NCBI RefSeq assembly: GCF_013376475.1
Contig: NZ_CP045508.1
Span: forward strand, 2,764,001-2,828,000
Direction: 5' to 3'
Origin: Desulfolutivibrio sulfoxidireducens
GTDB lineage: Bacteria; Desulfobacterota; Desulfovibrionia; Desulfovibrionales; Desulfovibrionaceae
DNA: 64,000 nt
Part shown: one piece after another, positions 16,666 to 25,483 of the stretch
Numbering within the stretch: the stretch's first letter is position 1
How the letters are laid out: every line of letters begins with the position of its first letter
Made by a program: the position numbers and the translations under genes
Notes under the pieces: model-generated
Databases searched by the model: none
What the model saw: only the letters and a program-made list of their open reading frames with translations
Told to the model about the DNA's origin: nothing

Positions 16666-17285
16666 GCGAACTCCGAAAAAAACGGGTTGTGGCGTTTTTC
16701 CGCGCCCACCGTGGTGGCCGGCCCATGTCCCGGATAGACCACGGTGTCGTCGGGCAGGATAAATATCTTTTCCCGCACAGCGGACACCAGCGTCTCATGG
16801 TCGCCTCCCGGAAAATCGGTGCGACCCACGGACCGGGAAAAAAGCAGATCGCCCACAAAAACCACGCCGTCCTGTGGAAAAAAAACGGACAGGCCGCCCG
16901 GGCTGTGTCCCGGAGTGGCCAGGATGCGGCAGGGCCGGCCGGCCATGACGCTCTCGCCCGGGAGGGCGTCCGCGAACTCGAACATTTTGACCAGGGGCAG
17001 GCCCATAAAGCCGCCCCGGCCCAGTTCCTCGTCCATGAGATACCGGTCGGCCCCGCTGGCGAAAACCGGCGCGCCCGTGACCCGGGCCAGCTCGGCCACG
17101 CCGTAAAGATGGTCGCAGTGCAGGTGGGTGAGGAAAATGTGGGTCACGGCAAGGTCGTTGCGGCGCAAGAATTCCACCATGGGCGCCGGGTCCCCGCCGA
17201 CGTCGAACACGGCGGCCAGGGTCCCGTGATGGACCAGGTAGCTGTTGGTCAAAAGCGGCCCCAGGGCGAAGGTCTCGACCTTCAT
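16662..17285 (-). CDS. Metallo-beta-lactamase-fold hydrolase (glyoxalase II-like)
   Basis: 207 residues. The metal motif THLHCDHLYG (HxHxDH), H at ATPGHSPGG, the bridging D in FVGDLLF and a final H in YPGHGP give a complete binuclear site. Length and layout match small glyoxalase II-like thioester hydrolases. ATG 17285 follows an excellent AAGGAGG; the open frame continues 91 codons upstream but looks non-coding. The gene overlaps the flavoprotein by 4 bp, suggesting a two-gene redox/thioester unit. The substrate is not known. Confidence 0.87.
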   Translation of the reverse strand: MKVETFALGPLLTNSYLVHHGTLAAVFDVGGDPAPMVEFLRRNDLAVTHIFLTHLHCDHLYGVAELARVTGAPVFASGADRYLMDEELGRGGFMGLPLVKMFEFADALPGESVMAGRPCRILATPGHSPGGLSVFFPQDGVVFVGDLLFSRSVGRTDFPGGDHETLVSAVREKIFILPDDTVVYPGHGPATTVGAEKRHNPFFSEFA

Positions 17286-17469
17286 GCATCCCCTCCTTCC
17301 CGTGTCATGCCCGCGACACCGGTCATTTCCAATCCCGCGCACTCCTTCGCCGGGCACGGCCCCCGCGTCGTTTTGCGTATCGGGCGTGACAGTAGCCGAT
17401 GCCCGAGGTGCGGGCAAGGGTCCAAAAAACCTTTCCCGCTTGTTTTTCAGCGCCTTCGGCGCTAAAGCC

Positions 17470-19920
17470 ATGGGCATGCGACGGCAATGGGAACTCCTGG
17501 ACATGGGGCGGGTGAAGCTTACCCCGCAAGATCTGATCACCTTCGAACACTTCCTCAAGGACGCCCTGTCCGCCTTCCTGCCGTTTCGATCCTCCAGCCT
17601 CTATTTTCCCCAATCCCTGCCAGGCGACACGGCGAGGTCCATCGGTGCGGACTTCAACCAGGCCGTGCATCTGCCCGAGGAGGGACGGGTGCTGTTGCCC
17701 CTGGCCTTCGAGGGCGGGCTTCTCGGGGTGTTCGTGGCCAAGGGGGTGCGCATGGCCGCGCCGCGCACCCAGCTTGCCGCCCTCCCGGCGGCCGCGGCCC
17801 TATGCCTGGAACAGATTCGCCTCTATAAGGCCGCCGTGGCCGACCCGGTCACCGGCCTCTCCAACCTGCCCCGCCTGCTTGCGGCCATGGAGCGGGAGAT
17901 CGACCTGGTCCAGGACCGCATCCTGCCGGGGTCGGCCAGCTATTTCGACCCCAATCTGACCGGGGTGCGCGGCTGCTTCGGACTGATTCTGGTCGACATC
18001 GACTATTTCAACTGGGTCAACGAGCGCTACGGCTTCGTGTTCGCCGAATCGGCCCTCGACCGGGTCGGCGCGGCCATCTCCCTGGAGTGCCCACAGGAGA
18101 CCCTGGCGGCGCGCATCCACGACGACGTCTTCGCCCTGTTTTTGCCCGGGGCCACCCCGGCCGGAACCCGGGAGACGGCTGAGGCCGTGCGCATGGCCGT
18201 CAAGCGCCTCCGCCTGGAATACGGCGTCACCGGCGAGACCATCGCGCTGACGGCCAGCGCCGGGTTCGCCAACTATCCCCAGGACGTGCGCGGCGGACAA
18301 TTCGTGGCCCCGGTGGCCGAACAGGCCCGGATCATGCTCAAAAAGGCCCGCAAGGCCCTGGCCGCGGCCAAGGACCTGGGCCGGGACCAGACCATGCCAT
18401 TTGGCCGGGTTCTGGCCGAGGGCGGCCTGGTCCTCGAGACCCTGCCCCTTGACCGGGTGACCGTGAGCCTTGGCAAATCCGTGGATGCCGAGGGCGGCCA
18501 GCGCTTTCTGGTGTGGTCGCCGCGCTACGAAAAGACGGCGGAGATCAAGAAATCCGACGACCAGCGGCTTATTGGCCGCTATCCGACCATGATCAAGGGC
18601 GAGGTGGCGCTGATGGACGTGCGCGAGGACATGGCCTTCGCCGAGATCCTGCACGTCAGCGACCCCTCCTGGACCATCGATCCCGGCGACAGGCTGCTCC
18701 TGGCCCCGGAGACGTCCGCCCCGGACGAGCCCTGTCCTCCGGGAGGCGAGGCCGAACGGCCGCCGCGCAAGGAGGCCATCAGCGGCCTCTACGGCCACCG
18801 GGACTTCCCGCGTTTTTTGAGCGCCGCGCGGGAGAACGTCGCCCGCTTCTGCCTGGCCCTGGTGCTCTTGCCGGACGCCCCTGCGGAGGGGCCGTCGCGG
18901 CCGGGACGGCACGTGGAATCGGACATCCGCGAGGTGACGGCCATCGTCAAGGGGCTTTTCGGGCCCGGGGCCGAGGGCGGTCGGTTCAGCACCACCAAAC
19001 TCGCTTTCTACCTGCCCGACCGCGAGCCCGACCAGGTCATGGGTCCTCTTTCGAACGCGCTGCTCCAGGCCCGGGAGCGCCTGGGCATCGAGGCGGCCGC
19101 CGGGGTGGCCGGATACCCCTTTCTGGCCTTTTCCAAGGCCGACGCCATGGAAAACTGCCGCAAGGCCTTGCACCACGCCCTGCTTCTGCCCACGCCGCCG
19201 CGCATCGCCGTCTTCGACTCCATCTCCCTGACCATCAGCGCCGACCGGCTTTTCGCCCTGGGCGACATCTACGCGGCCATGGAGGAATACAAGCAGGCCC
19301 TTCTGGCCGACGAGACGAACGTCCTGGCCCGCAACTCCCTGGGGATATGTCTGGCCAAACTGGGCAGCCTGGCCCAGGCCAAGGCCGAATTCGAGAAGGT
19401 CATCGCCCGAGACCCGAAAAACGCCATGGCGCTTTACAACTACGGCTGCCTGTGCCGCCGTCTGGGGGAGAACGCCCTGGCCCGCAAGGCCTTCAAGCGC
19501 TGCCTGGGGCAAAATCCCAGCGACGTGTTCAGCCTTTTGCGCCTTGGCCGCATGGCCGAGGAGACCAGGCGCTACGCCGACGCCCTCACATATTACAAAC
19601 GGGCCGAGGCCGTCCAAAACGGCGTGAGCATGCGCCACATGGCCCGGCTGGCCATCAAGCGCAAGAGGCCGGAAGAGGCCCGGGAATACCTGCACCAGGC
19701 CCTGGTGCACGATCCCAAGGACGCCTTTTCCCTAAGCCTCATGGCCCGGCTCTATCTCGACGGCGGCGAGGATCCGGCCATCGCCGAGGTCATGGCCCGG
19801 CAAAGCGTGGCGCTTCGGCCGGAACGCAAGGAATTCTGGGCGATTTTGGCCCGGGCCCTGTCGGCCCTGGGCAAGGACGAGGAGGCCAAGGCGGCCCTGA
19901 CCAGGGCCGGGGGCGGATGA
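17470..19920 (+). CDS. Degenerate GGDEF (tandem)-TPR protein
   Basis: About 816 residues. An N-terminal GAF-like region (1-110) leads into a diguanylate-cyclase fold with the expected LILVDIDYFNWVNERYG block, but the active-site GGDEF is IHDDVF, so cyclase activity is unlikely. A middle part (about 330-560) resembles a second, even more diverged copy. The C-terminal 230 residues are TPR repeats (ALGDIYAAMEEYKQALLADE and following). It may sense c-di-GMP or scaffold signalling proteins. The start is uncertain: ATGs at 17470, 17476 and 17503 are all possible and none has a strong ribosome-binding site. It ends before a strong terminator. Confidence 0.78.
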   Translation: MGMRRQWELLDMGRVKLTPQDLITFEHFLKDALSAFLPFRSSSLYFPQSLPGDTARSIGADFNQAVHLPEEGRVLLPLAFEGGLLGVFVAKGVRMAAPRTQLAALPAAAALCLEQIRLYKAAVADPVTGLSNLPRLLAAMEREIDLVQDRILPGSASYFDPNLTGVRGCFGLILVDIDYFNWVNERYGFVFAESALDRVGAAISLECPQETLAARIHDDVFALFLPGATPAGTRETAEAVRMAVKRLRLEYGVTGETIALTASAGFANYPQDVRGGQFVAPVAEQARIMLKKARKALAAAKDLGRDQTMPFGRVLAEGGLVLETLPLDRVTVSLGKSVDAEGGQRFLVWSPRYEKTAEIKKSDDQRLIGRYPTMIKGEVALMDVREDMAFAEILHVSDPSWTIDPGDRLLLAPETSAPDEPCPPGGEAERPPRKEAISGLYGHRDFPRFLSAARENVARFCLALVLLPDAPAEGPSRPGRHVESDIREVTAIVKGLFGPGAEGGRFSTTKLAFYLPDREPDQVMGPLSNALLQARERLGIEAAAGVAGYPFLAFSKADAMENCRKALHHALLLPTPPRIAVFDSISLTISADRLFALGDIYAAMEEYKQALLADETNVLARNSLGICLAKLGSLAQAKAEFEKVIARDPKNAMALYNYGCLCRRLGENALARKAFKRCLGQNPSDVFSLLRLGRMAEETRRYADALTYYKRAEAVQNGVSMRHMARLAIKRKRPEEAREYLHQALVHDPKDAFSLSLMARLYLDGGEDPAIAEVMARQSVALRPERKEFWAILARALSALGKDEEAKAALTRAGGG

Positions 19921-19943
19921 CCCCGGCGCGTGTTTCCCACGGC

Positions 19944-19979
19944 AAAAAGGCGGTCCCTCGAGCGGGGGACCGCCTTTTT
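19944..19979 (+). terminator. Bidirectional rho-independent terminator
   Basis: AAAAAGGCGGTCCC pairs with GGGACCGCCTTTTT, giving a GC stem with T-runs on both strands. It lies between the convergent GGDEF/TPR gene and the repeat-protein gene at 20021. Confidence 0.9.
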
Positions 19980-20020
19980 GTATTCATGGTCCTGACGCCG
20001 ATGTTCCGGCCGTCACGTCG

Positions 20021-20773
20021 TCACATCGATCCCGGCGGCCGCTTTTGGGGCTGGTCTGGTCCGCCGCCACGGTTCGGCGGCGGCGCGTTCCCACCCTGGG
20101 GCTGGCCGGGGCCACCGCCACGGTTGGAGGGCGGGACCATGCCCTGGGACTGGCCGGGGCCACCGCCACGATTCGGCGGCGGGACCATGCCCTGGGACTG
20201 GCCGGGGCCACCGCCACGGTTCGGCGGGGGGGCCATGCCCTGGGGCTGGCCGGGGCCACCGCCACGGTTGGGGGGCGGGACCATGCCCTGGGGCTGGCCG
20301 GGGCCACCGCCACGATTCGGCGGCGGGACCATGCCCTGGGGCTGGCCGGGGCCACCGCCACGATTGGGGGGCGGGGCCATGCCCTGGGGCTGGCCGGGGC
20401 CACCGCCACGATGGGGGGGCGGGGCCATGCCCTGGGGCTGGCCGGGGCCACCGCCACGATTCGGCGGCGGCCCATATCCCGGCGAAGGACCATACCCCGC
20501 CCCGCCTGGAGGCGGCCCATATCCAGGAGGAGGAGGCGAACCATAGTACCCGCCTTGCGGCCCAAAGTACCCCGGGGGCGGCTGAGGCGGCGGGGGCGGT
20601 GGCGGACCGTAGACCGGCTGGATCATGGGCGGCTCGTCGCACGGCGGCCCACCTCCGATGACGATCGGGATATCCACCCATAATCCCGGGGTCGCGATCT
20701 GTATGGCCCGGGATTCCGACGCCGCAAGGCAAAAAACCATGCACAATCCGGCGAAAACACTGATGCGCTTCAT
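20021..20773 (-). CDS. Secreted Pro/Gly-rich repeat protein
   Basis: 250 residues. A Sec signal peptide (MKRISVFAGLCMVFCLAASESRA) is followed by AIQIATPGLWVDIPIVIGG, a segment nearly identical to its neighbour at 21081. A Pro/Gly/Tyr region comes next, then eight full and one decayed 16-residue repeats of the type NRGGGPGQPQGMxPPP. It is predicted to be unstructured and outside the cytoplasm. No enzymatic motif is visible. ATG 20773 has GGAGG 7 nt upstream. The repeats are almost identical at DNA level, so copy number may vary between strains. Function unknown. Confidence 0.72.
   Translation of the reverse strand: MKRISVFAGLCMVFCLAASESRAIQIATPGLWVDIPIVIGGGPPCDEPPMIQPVYGPPPPPPPQPPPGYFGPQGGYYGSPPPPGYGPPPGGAGYGPSPGYGPPPNRGGGPGQPQGMAPPPHRGGGPGQPQGMAPPPNRGGGPGQPQGMVPPPNRGGGPGQPQGMVPPPNRGGGPGQPQGMAPPPNRGGGPGQSQGMVPPPNRGGGPGQSQGMVPPSNRGGGPGQPQGGNAPPPNRGGGPDQPQKRPPGSM
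20045..20470. repeat. 48-bp in-frame tandem repeats
   Basis: About eight near-identical 48-bp units (core GGCTGGCCGGGGCCACCGCC on plus) encode the 16-residue repeat of the secreted protein. Unit length is a multiple of three, which keeps every frame open and produces spurious long frames on both strands. Confidence 0.9.
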
Positions 20774-21006
20774 GAAGAAACCTCCATTTCCTCCCTCTGC
20801 CACGGGAGGCCCATCCTGTCCTGCCTGATGCCATGCCAGGAGCGTGCCACTCGTTCCATCGCCCGATATGGCGTGTCCCGCTTCGATCGTCCGGCCCGAT
20901 GGCCAGGCTGATATCTCAATTTATGAATTTCTTACCGAATATCGCATCACAATGACGAAATATGAAGCCCCCCTTGGAATGCTCCTTCCGCGCGGCCCAG
21001 ACAGGG

Positions 21007-21047
21007 ACACGGGCGATCCCCCGCATGGAGCGACCGCCCGTGTTTTT
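21007..21047 (+). terminator. Plus-strand terminator without an assigned gene
   Basis: ACACGGGCG (21007-21015) pairs with CGCCCGTGT (21035-21043) and is followed by T5 on plus. It lies in the 307-bp gap between the two minus-strand paralogues, and no plus-strand gene ends here. The rest of that gap (20774-21006) contains an AT-rich patch at 20915-20970 and no supported gene. Confidence 0.5.
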
Positions 21048-21080
21048 CACATCCGTCTCGCAGGCTATGTCGGAAAACGC

Positions 21081-21479
21081 CTACCATGCCCGGTGGCGCG
21101 GGCCGGGGGCAGGGCCGAATCCGGCCCGGGGACCGGGGGGCGGGCCGAATCCAGGCCGAAAGCCCGGGGGCGGCGGGGGAGGACCGAATCCGGGCCGGAA
21201 GCCCGGGGGCGGCGGAGGCGGCCTGAAATAGCCCCGGCCTCCATAGGCCCCGTAGTATCCCCCACCCCGGTACGGTCCCTGGAATCCGGGGGGCGGCGGC
21301 AGACGCGGCGGGCCGCAGACCGGCTGGTATACAGGTTGGTACGCATACGGCGACGGGCCTCCGATCATGATCGGAACATCCACCCACAGCCCGGGGGCCA
21401 CGATCTGGATGGCCCGGGCCTCGGGGGCCGCGCCGGCCAGGATCACGAACAACGCGGCAAAAAAGGTGAAACGCTTCAT
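21081..21479 (-). CDS. Secreted Pro/Gly-rich protein, paralogue of 20021
   Basis: 132 residues. Signal peptide MKRFTFFAALFVILAGAAPEARA is followed by AIQIVAPGLWVDVPIMIGG, matching the neighbouring paralogue nearly residue for residue up to about position 42. The rest is Pro/Gly/Phe-rich (PPPPPGFRPGFG units). It lacks the 16-residue repeat array. A GGAGG site precedes ATG 21479. The shared block after the signal peptide is probably the functional family signature; what it binds is unknown. Confidence 0.72.
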   Translation of the reverse strand: MKRFTFFAALFVILAGAAPEARAIQIVAPGLWVDVPIMIGGPSPYAYQPVYQPVCGPPRLPPPPGFQGPYRGGGYYGAYGGRGYFRPPPPPPGFRPGFGPPPPPPGFRPGFGPPPGPRAGFGPAPGPRHRAW

Positions 21480-22011
21480 GGGGCGAACCTCCGTTTCCTC
21501 CCGCATTGCGCGGGAGGCTCGATGCTGTCCGCACCCATGATTGCCAGGAGCATGCCAGCCGCCAAGCCCCTCCCGTTGCCCTCCGATGCGCCGTCGCCGC
21601 CCCGGGATTTTCCGGCCCGCCGGGCCGCTCGCCGCCCCTTGGCGCACATTTCGTGCGCATTTCACCGCGATTCCCGAAGATTTCCCCCCTGCGCCAGTGC
21701 CGAGAACGAACGAAAAATTGCCCACGCGAGTACGAAACCGGCCACGCCCCGGGCATCGGACCATACCGCGTGAAACAGGCGGTCCCCACGCCAGCGCGCG
21801 AAGCCGCCGATCGCCCGTTCGGCCGGGAAACGGCCCCCGGGCGGCGTTCGCCACCGCATCGTGATGGTGATTTCCGCCGCATGGCGGACTCTGGATGCAA
21901 CCCGGCACGAGGACTCGCCCGGAATTCCAAAGGACGAAGCCCGTTGGCCTTCGGAGGCCTCGGCCGCCGCGTATGGGACAAGGACCGCTCCCGCGTCTTT
22001 TGCGGGCGGGA
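21480..22011. other. 532-bp region without a supported gene
   Basis: No reading frame here has family-like sequence or a good ribosome-binding site. It holds the promoter side of the 21081 gene and the 3' flank of the glycosidase gene, where a weak hairpin (CCCGC/GCGGG near 21990-22005) may end the glycosidase transcript. Confidence 0.6.
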
Positions 22012-24729
22012 CTACCCCTTTTTCACAAACACCACCCGGCCGTCGGATTCGAGCACCCGCGCCGCGTCCACATTGCCGTAAAGCTGGATCAGCTTGGCCA
22101 CAAGCCCGGTCCAGCCCGTCTGGTGGCTGGCCCCCAGCCCCCTGCCGTCGTCGCCGTGGAAAAATTCGTAAAAAAGGATGTTATCGCGCCAGTACGGATC
22201 TTCCTGGAACATCGCCGAGTCCCCGAAGACCGGGCGACGGCCGCTCTCATCGCGCAGGAATATCCTGGTCAGGCGGCTGGCGATCTCCCGACTGACCTCG
22301 AAAAGGTTCATCATCACCCCGGAGCCCGTGGGGCATTCGATCTGGAAGCCATCCCCGTAATACCGGTAGTATTGCAAAAGCGCCCGGATGATCAGCTGGT
22401 TGACGGGCATCCACACCGGCCCGCGCCAGTTGGAGTTGCCGCCGAACATGCCGCTGTCCGAATCGCCGGGAACATACCCCACGCGGTGCTCCTGGTCCTG
22501 AACCCGGACGACGTAGGGGTGCTCCAGATGATGGCGCGACAGGGCGCGGATGCCATAGGGGCTCAAGAACTCCTTTTCGTCGAGCATCCGGGCCAGTATC
22601 CGGCGCAGCCTCTCCCCGCTGACCAGGGCCAGCATGTCCCGTCCGGCCACGCCCCCATGATCCGGCCCGATGGGATGCATGCTGTCGCGAAGCTCCGGCA
22701 TGCGCCGCAACCGCCGACCGAGTATGTCCATGACGTGAAACGCCCGGTTCCTCTGACGTTTTTCAATGATGGTCACGGCGCACAGGGGCAAAAGGCCGAC
22801 CATGGAACGCACCTTAAGCCGCATGGACCGTCCGTCCGGCAGCCTGAGCAGGTCGTAGTAAAAGCCGTCCTCCTCGTCCCACATGCCCTCGTCGCCCGGA
22901 CGGTTCATGCCCGAGGCGATCCACAGGAAATGTTCGAGGAATTTGTACAGCAACTCGTCGTAGGAGGGATCGTGGCAGGCCAGTTCCATGCCCATCTCGA
23001 TCATGTTCTGGCAGAAAAGGGCCATCCAGGCCGTGCCATCGGCCTGCTCCAGATAGCCCCCCCGGGGCAGGCCCTTGCTGCGGTCGAAGACCCCGATGTT
23101 GTCCAGGCCGAGGAAACCGCCGTCAAAGACGTTCTTGCCGAAACGGTCCTTGCGGTTGACCCACCAGGTGAAGTTCAGCATGAGCTTGGCAAAGGAGCGC
23201 TTGAGGAAATCCAGGTCGCCCCGGCCGCTTACGGACTGCTCCGTACGATACAAAAAAAGCGTGGCCCAGGCATGCACCGGAGGGTTCACGTCGCTGAAAT
23301 TCCATTCGTAGGCCGGTATCTGGCCGCTGGGGTGCAGGTAGTCGGCCTGGAGCATGAGGGAGAGCTGCTCCTTGGCGAAGTCGATGTCCACCAGGGACAG
23401 GGCCAGGGCGTGAAAGGCCAGGTCCCAGGAGGCGTACCAGGGATATTCCCATTTGTCGGGCATGGAGATGATGTGGTCGTTATGCATGTGGAACCACTCC
23501 CGGTTGCGGCAGAAGCGCTCTTTGCCGCTTAGGGGGTGGGCGCCGTGGTCCCTGAGCCAGCCATCCACGTCGAACTGGTAGTACTGCTTGGTCCAGATCA
23601 TGCCGGCCAGGGCCTGGCGCATGACCAGGATCTCGTCGGGACTGACCGTCTCCGGAATGACCGTGGCGTAAAAGGCGTCCGCCTCCTGGATGCGTCTGGC
23701 GAACGTGGCCTCGAAGGACTTGCCGAAAACGTTTTTGTCCATCCGTCTTCCGAGGGCCGAAAGCCGCAGCCGGACCACCGCCTCCCCGCCCCCGGCCACC
23801 TCCAGGTCGTACAACGCGCCGGCCTTGGTCCCGGTCCGCTCCGGGTTCACGGCGCGGGCGTTGCCATGGACCACAAAGGCGTCGAAGCCGTCCTTGACGT
23901 AGGGCGAGACATTCGGCGTCCCGAAGAGGCGCTCGGTGTTGGTCTCGTTTTCCGTAAAAAGGAGCTCCGGCATCCCCTCGCACCGCAAGGCATAGTCCGG
24001 AAGGGCCGCCCCGGCCCCAGAGTCCCCCGGCCGGGCCAGGATCGCCCGACCGCCCTCCCCGGCCAAAGGCCGCGCCTCCGGCTTCGGCCCGCCGCCGGAC
24101 CAGGACCAGGTGTTGCGGAACCACAGGGTGGGCAAAAGCCGCAGCCGGGCCGCCTCCGGCCCCCGGTTGCACACGGTGATCCGGATCAGCACGTCGTCGG
24201 GCCCGGCCTTGGCGTATTCCACGAACACGTCGAAATACCGGTCCCCGGCAAACACGCCCGTGTCCAGAAGCTCGTATTCCGGCTTGTTGCGGGACCGGGC
24301 GGCATTGGTGCGCACCAGGTCGTCGTAGGGATAGGCCGCTTGGGGATACTTGTAGAGGTATTTCAGATAGGAATGGGCGGGGGTGGCATCGAGGTAGAAA
24401 TAATATTCCTTGACGTCCTCGCCGTGGTTGCCCTCCTCGTTGGCCAGGCCGAAAAGGCGTTCCTTGAGGATGGGGTCGCGGCCGTTCCACAGGGCCAGGG
24501 CGAAGCACAACGCCTGTCCCTCGTCGCTTATGCCGGCCAGCCCGTCCTCGCCGTGGCGGTAGGCCCGGGACCGGGCATGGTCGTGCGGGAAAAAATTCCA
24601 GGCGTCGCCGGATTCGCTGTAGTCCTCACGCACCACGCCCCATTGCCGCTCGCTGAGGTAGGGACCCCACAGCCGCCAGTCGGCCTTGCCCCGCCGCACC
24701 TCGACTAGCCGTTTTTGTTCCGCGTTCAC
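22012..24729 (-). CDS. GH63-like glucosidase / (alpha/alpha)6 glycoside hydrolase
   Basis: 905 residues, full length for the bacterial MGH1-like glucosidase family related to GH63. An N-terminal beta-sandwich region (about 1-370) precedes an (alpha/alpha)6 barrel with characteristic EYPWYASWDLAFHALAL, PAYEWNFSDVNPPVHAWA and NSNWRGPVWMPVNQL segments. No signal peptide is seen, so it should act in the cytoplasm, perhaps on storage glucan or compatible-solute glucosides. It starts with GTG 24729 after GGGAG. It follows the cyclase-family gene by 24 bp and may be the last gene of a hypCDE-containing transcript. The substrate is not known. Confidence 0.85.
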   Translation of the reverse strand: MNAEQKRLVEVRRGKADWRLWGPYLSERQWGVVREDYSESGDAWNFFPHDHARSRAYRHGEDGLAGISDEGQALCFALALWNGRDPILKERLFGLANEEGNHGEDVKEYYFYLDATPAHSYLKYLYKYPQAAYPYDDLVRTNAARSRNKPEYELLDTGVFAGDRYFDVFVEYAKAGPDDVLIRITVCNRGPEAARLRLLPTLWFRNTWSWSGGGPKPEARPLAGEGGRAILARPGDSGAGAALPDYALRCEGMPELLFTENETNTERLFGTPNVSPYVKDGFDAFVVHGNARAVNPERTGTKAGALYDLEVAGGGEAVVRLRLSALGRRMDKNVFGKSFEATFARRIQEADAFYATVIPETVSPDEILVMRQALAGMIWTKQYYQFDVDGWLRDHGAHPLSGKERFCRNREWFHMHNDHIISMPDKWEYPWYASWDLAFHALALSLVDIDFAKEQLSLMLQADYLHPSGQIPAYEWNFSDVNPPVHAWATLFLYRTEQSVSGRGDLDFLKRSFAKLMLNFTWWVNRKDRFGKNVFDGGFLGLDNIGVFDRSKGLPRGGYLEQADGTAWMALFCQNMIEMGMELACHDPSYDELLYKFLEHFLWIASGMNRPGDEGMWDEEDGFYYDLLRLPDGRSMRLKVRSMVGLLPLCAVTIIEKRQRNRAFHVMDILGRRLRRMPELRDSMHPIGPDHGGVAGRDMLALVSGERLRRILARMLDEKEFLSPYGIRALSRHHLEHPYVVRVQDQEHRVGYVPGDSDSGMFGGNSNWRGPVWMPVNQLIIRALLQYYRYYGDGFQIECPTGSGVMMNLFEVSREIASRLTRIFLRDESGRRPVFGDSAMFQEDPYWRDNILFYEFFHGDDGRGLGASHQTGWTGLVAKLIQLYGNVDAARVLESDGRVVFVKKG

Positions 24730-24753
24730 AGCACGTCTCCCTTCGTCAACGAC

Positions 24754-25434
24754 TCAGGATTCCGGACGATTTCCCCTTCCCCCTGCGGTTCCGCGACGCC
24801 CCATCGGCCGGACCACGGCCCGGGCCGGCGCGCCATCGGCCCCGGGAATCCGTAGCGGCAGGCAGACAAGGCGCACCGGACCAGGCGCGACCCTCGACAG
24901 ATCAAGTCCCTCCAGCAGCCATACCCCGGCACCGAGAAGCTCGCGGTGGACCTCTCCCCCGTCGCCCGCGAACGCGCCCACGGAAAGGGCGTCCACGCCG
25001 ACCAGCCGCACCTTGCGTCGGGCCAGAAAACGGGCCGCGTCGGCCGTTATGTGCACGAAGTCCTCGAAAAAAACGTCCGTGGTGGCCGGACGGGCCGAAT
25101 TGGCGGTCTTGAAAAGCAGGCGCTCGCCGCGCCGGATGGCGTGACGCGCCAGTTCCTCGGCGGTGATCGCTTTCGTGTCGGCAATGGCGATGATCCGGGC
25201 CGGACCGATGCCGACGTCAACGGGCATTTCATCGATGCCCCGGCCACCGGGAAGGTGATGGGCCGGGGCGTCCAGGTGGGTGCCGGCATGGGCGCACATC
25301 TCGATGGCCGTAAGCGTGCAGGAGTCGCCGGCGGCCAGGTCCTGGACCCGGCGCAGGCGCGTGGGCGGATCGCCCGGCCAGCACACCATGCCCGTGCGCA
25401 GGGGCTGGGAGATGTCGATCCAGGACTCCGGCAT
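24754..25434 (-). CDS. Cyclase-family metal-dependent hydrolase (kynurenine formamidase-like)
   Basis: 226 residues. The family motif HAGTHLDAPAH (HxGTHxDxPxH, about 49-59) provides the metal ligands. Homologues hydrolyse N-formylkynurenine, isatin or other amide/lactone bonds. ATG 25434 has GGAG 8 nt upstream. It lies 49 bp after hypE. No tryptophan-catabolic genes adjoin, so the name should be used as a family label only. Confidence 0.82.
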   Translation of the reverse strand: MPESWIDISQPLRTGMVCWPGDPPTRLRRVQDLAAGDSCTLTAIEMCAHAGTHLDAPAHHLPGGRGIDEMPVDVGIGPARIIAIADTKAITAEELARHAIRRGERLLFKTANSARPATTDVFFEDFVHITADAARFLARRKVRLVGVDALSVGAFAGDGGEVHRELLGAGVWLLEGLDLSRVAPGPVRLVCLPLRIPGADGAPARAVVRPMGRRGTAGGRGNRPES

Positions 25435-25483
25435 CGGGGAAACTCCATGATTGCGGACAGGTTCCGTACCCTTGAGCCGCCCT

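Noticed and set aside
20045-20683. CRISPR-like or satellite array
   Set aside because: The 48-bp units have no spacers and encode an in-frame protein repeat after a signal peptide.
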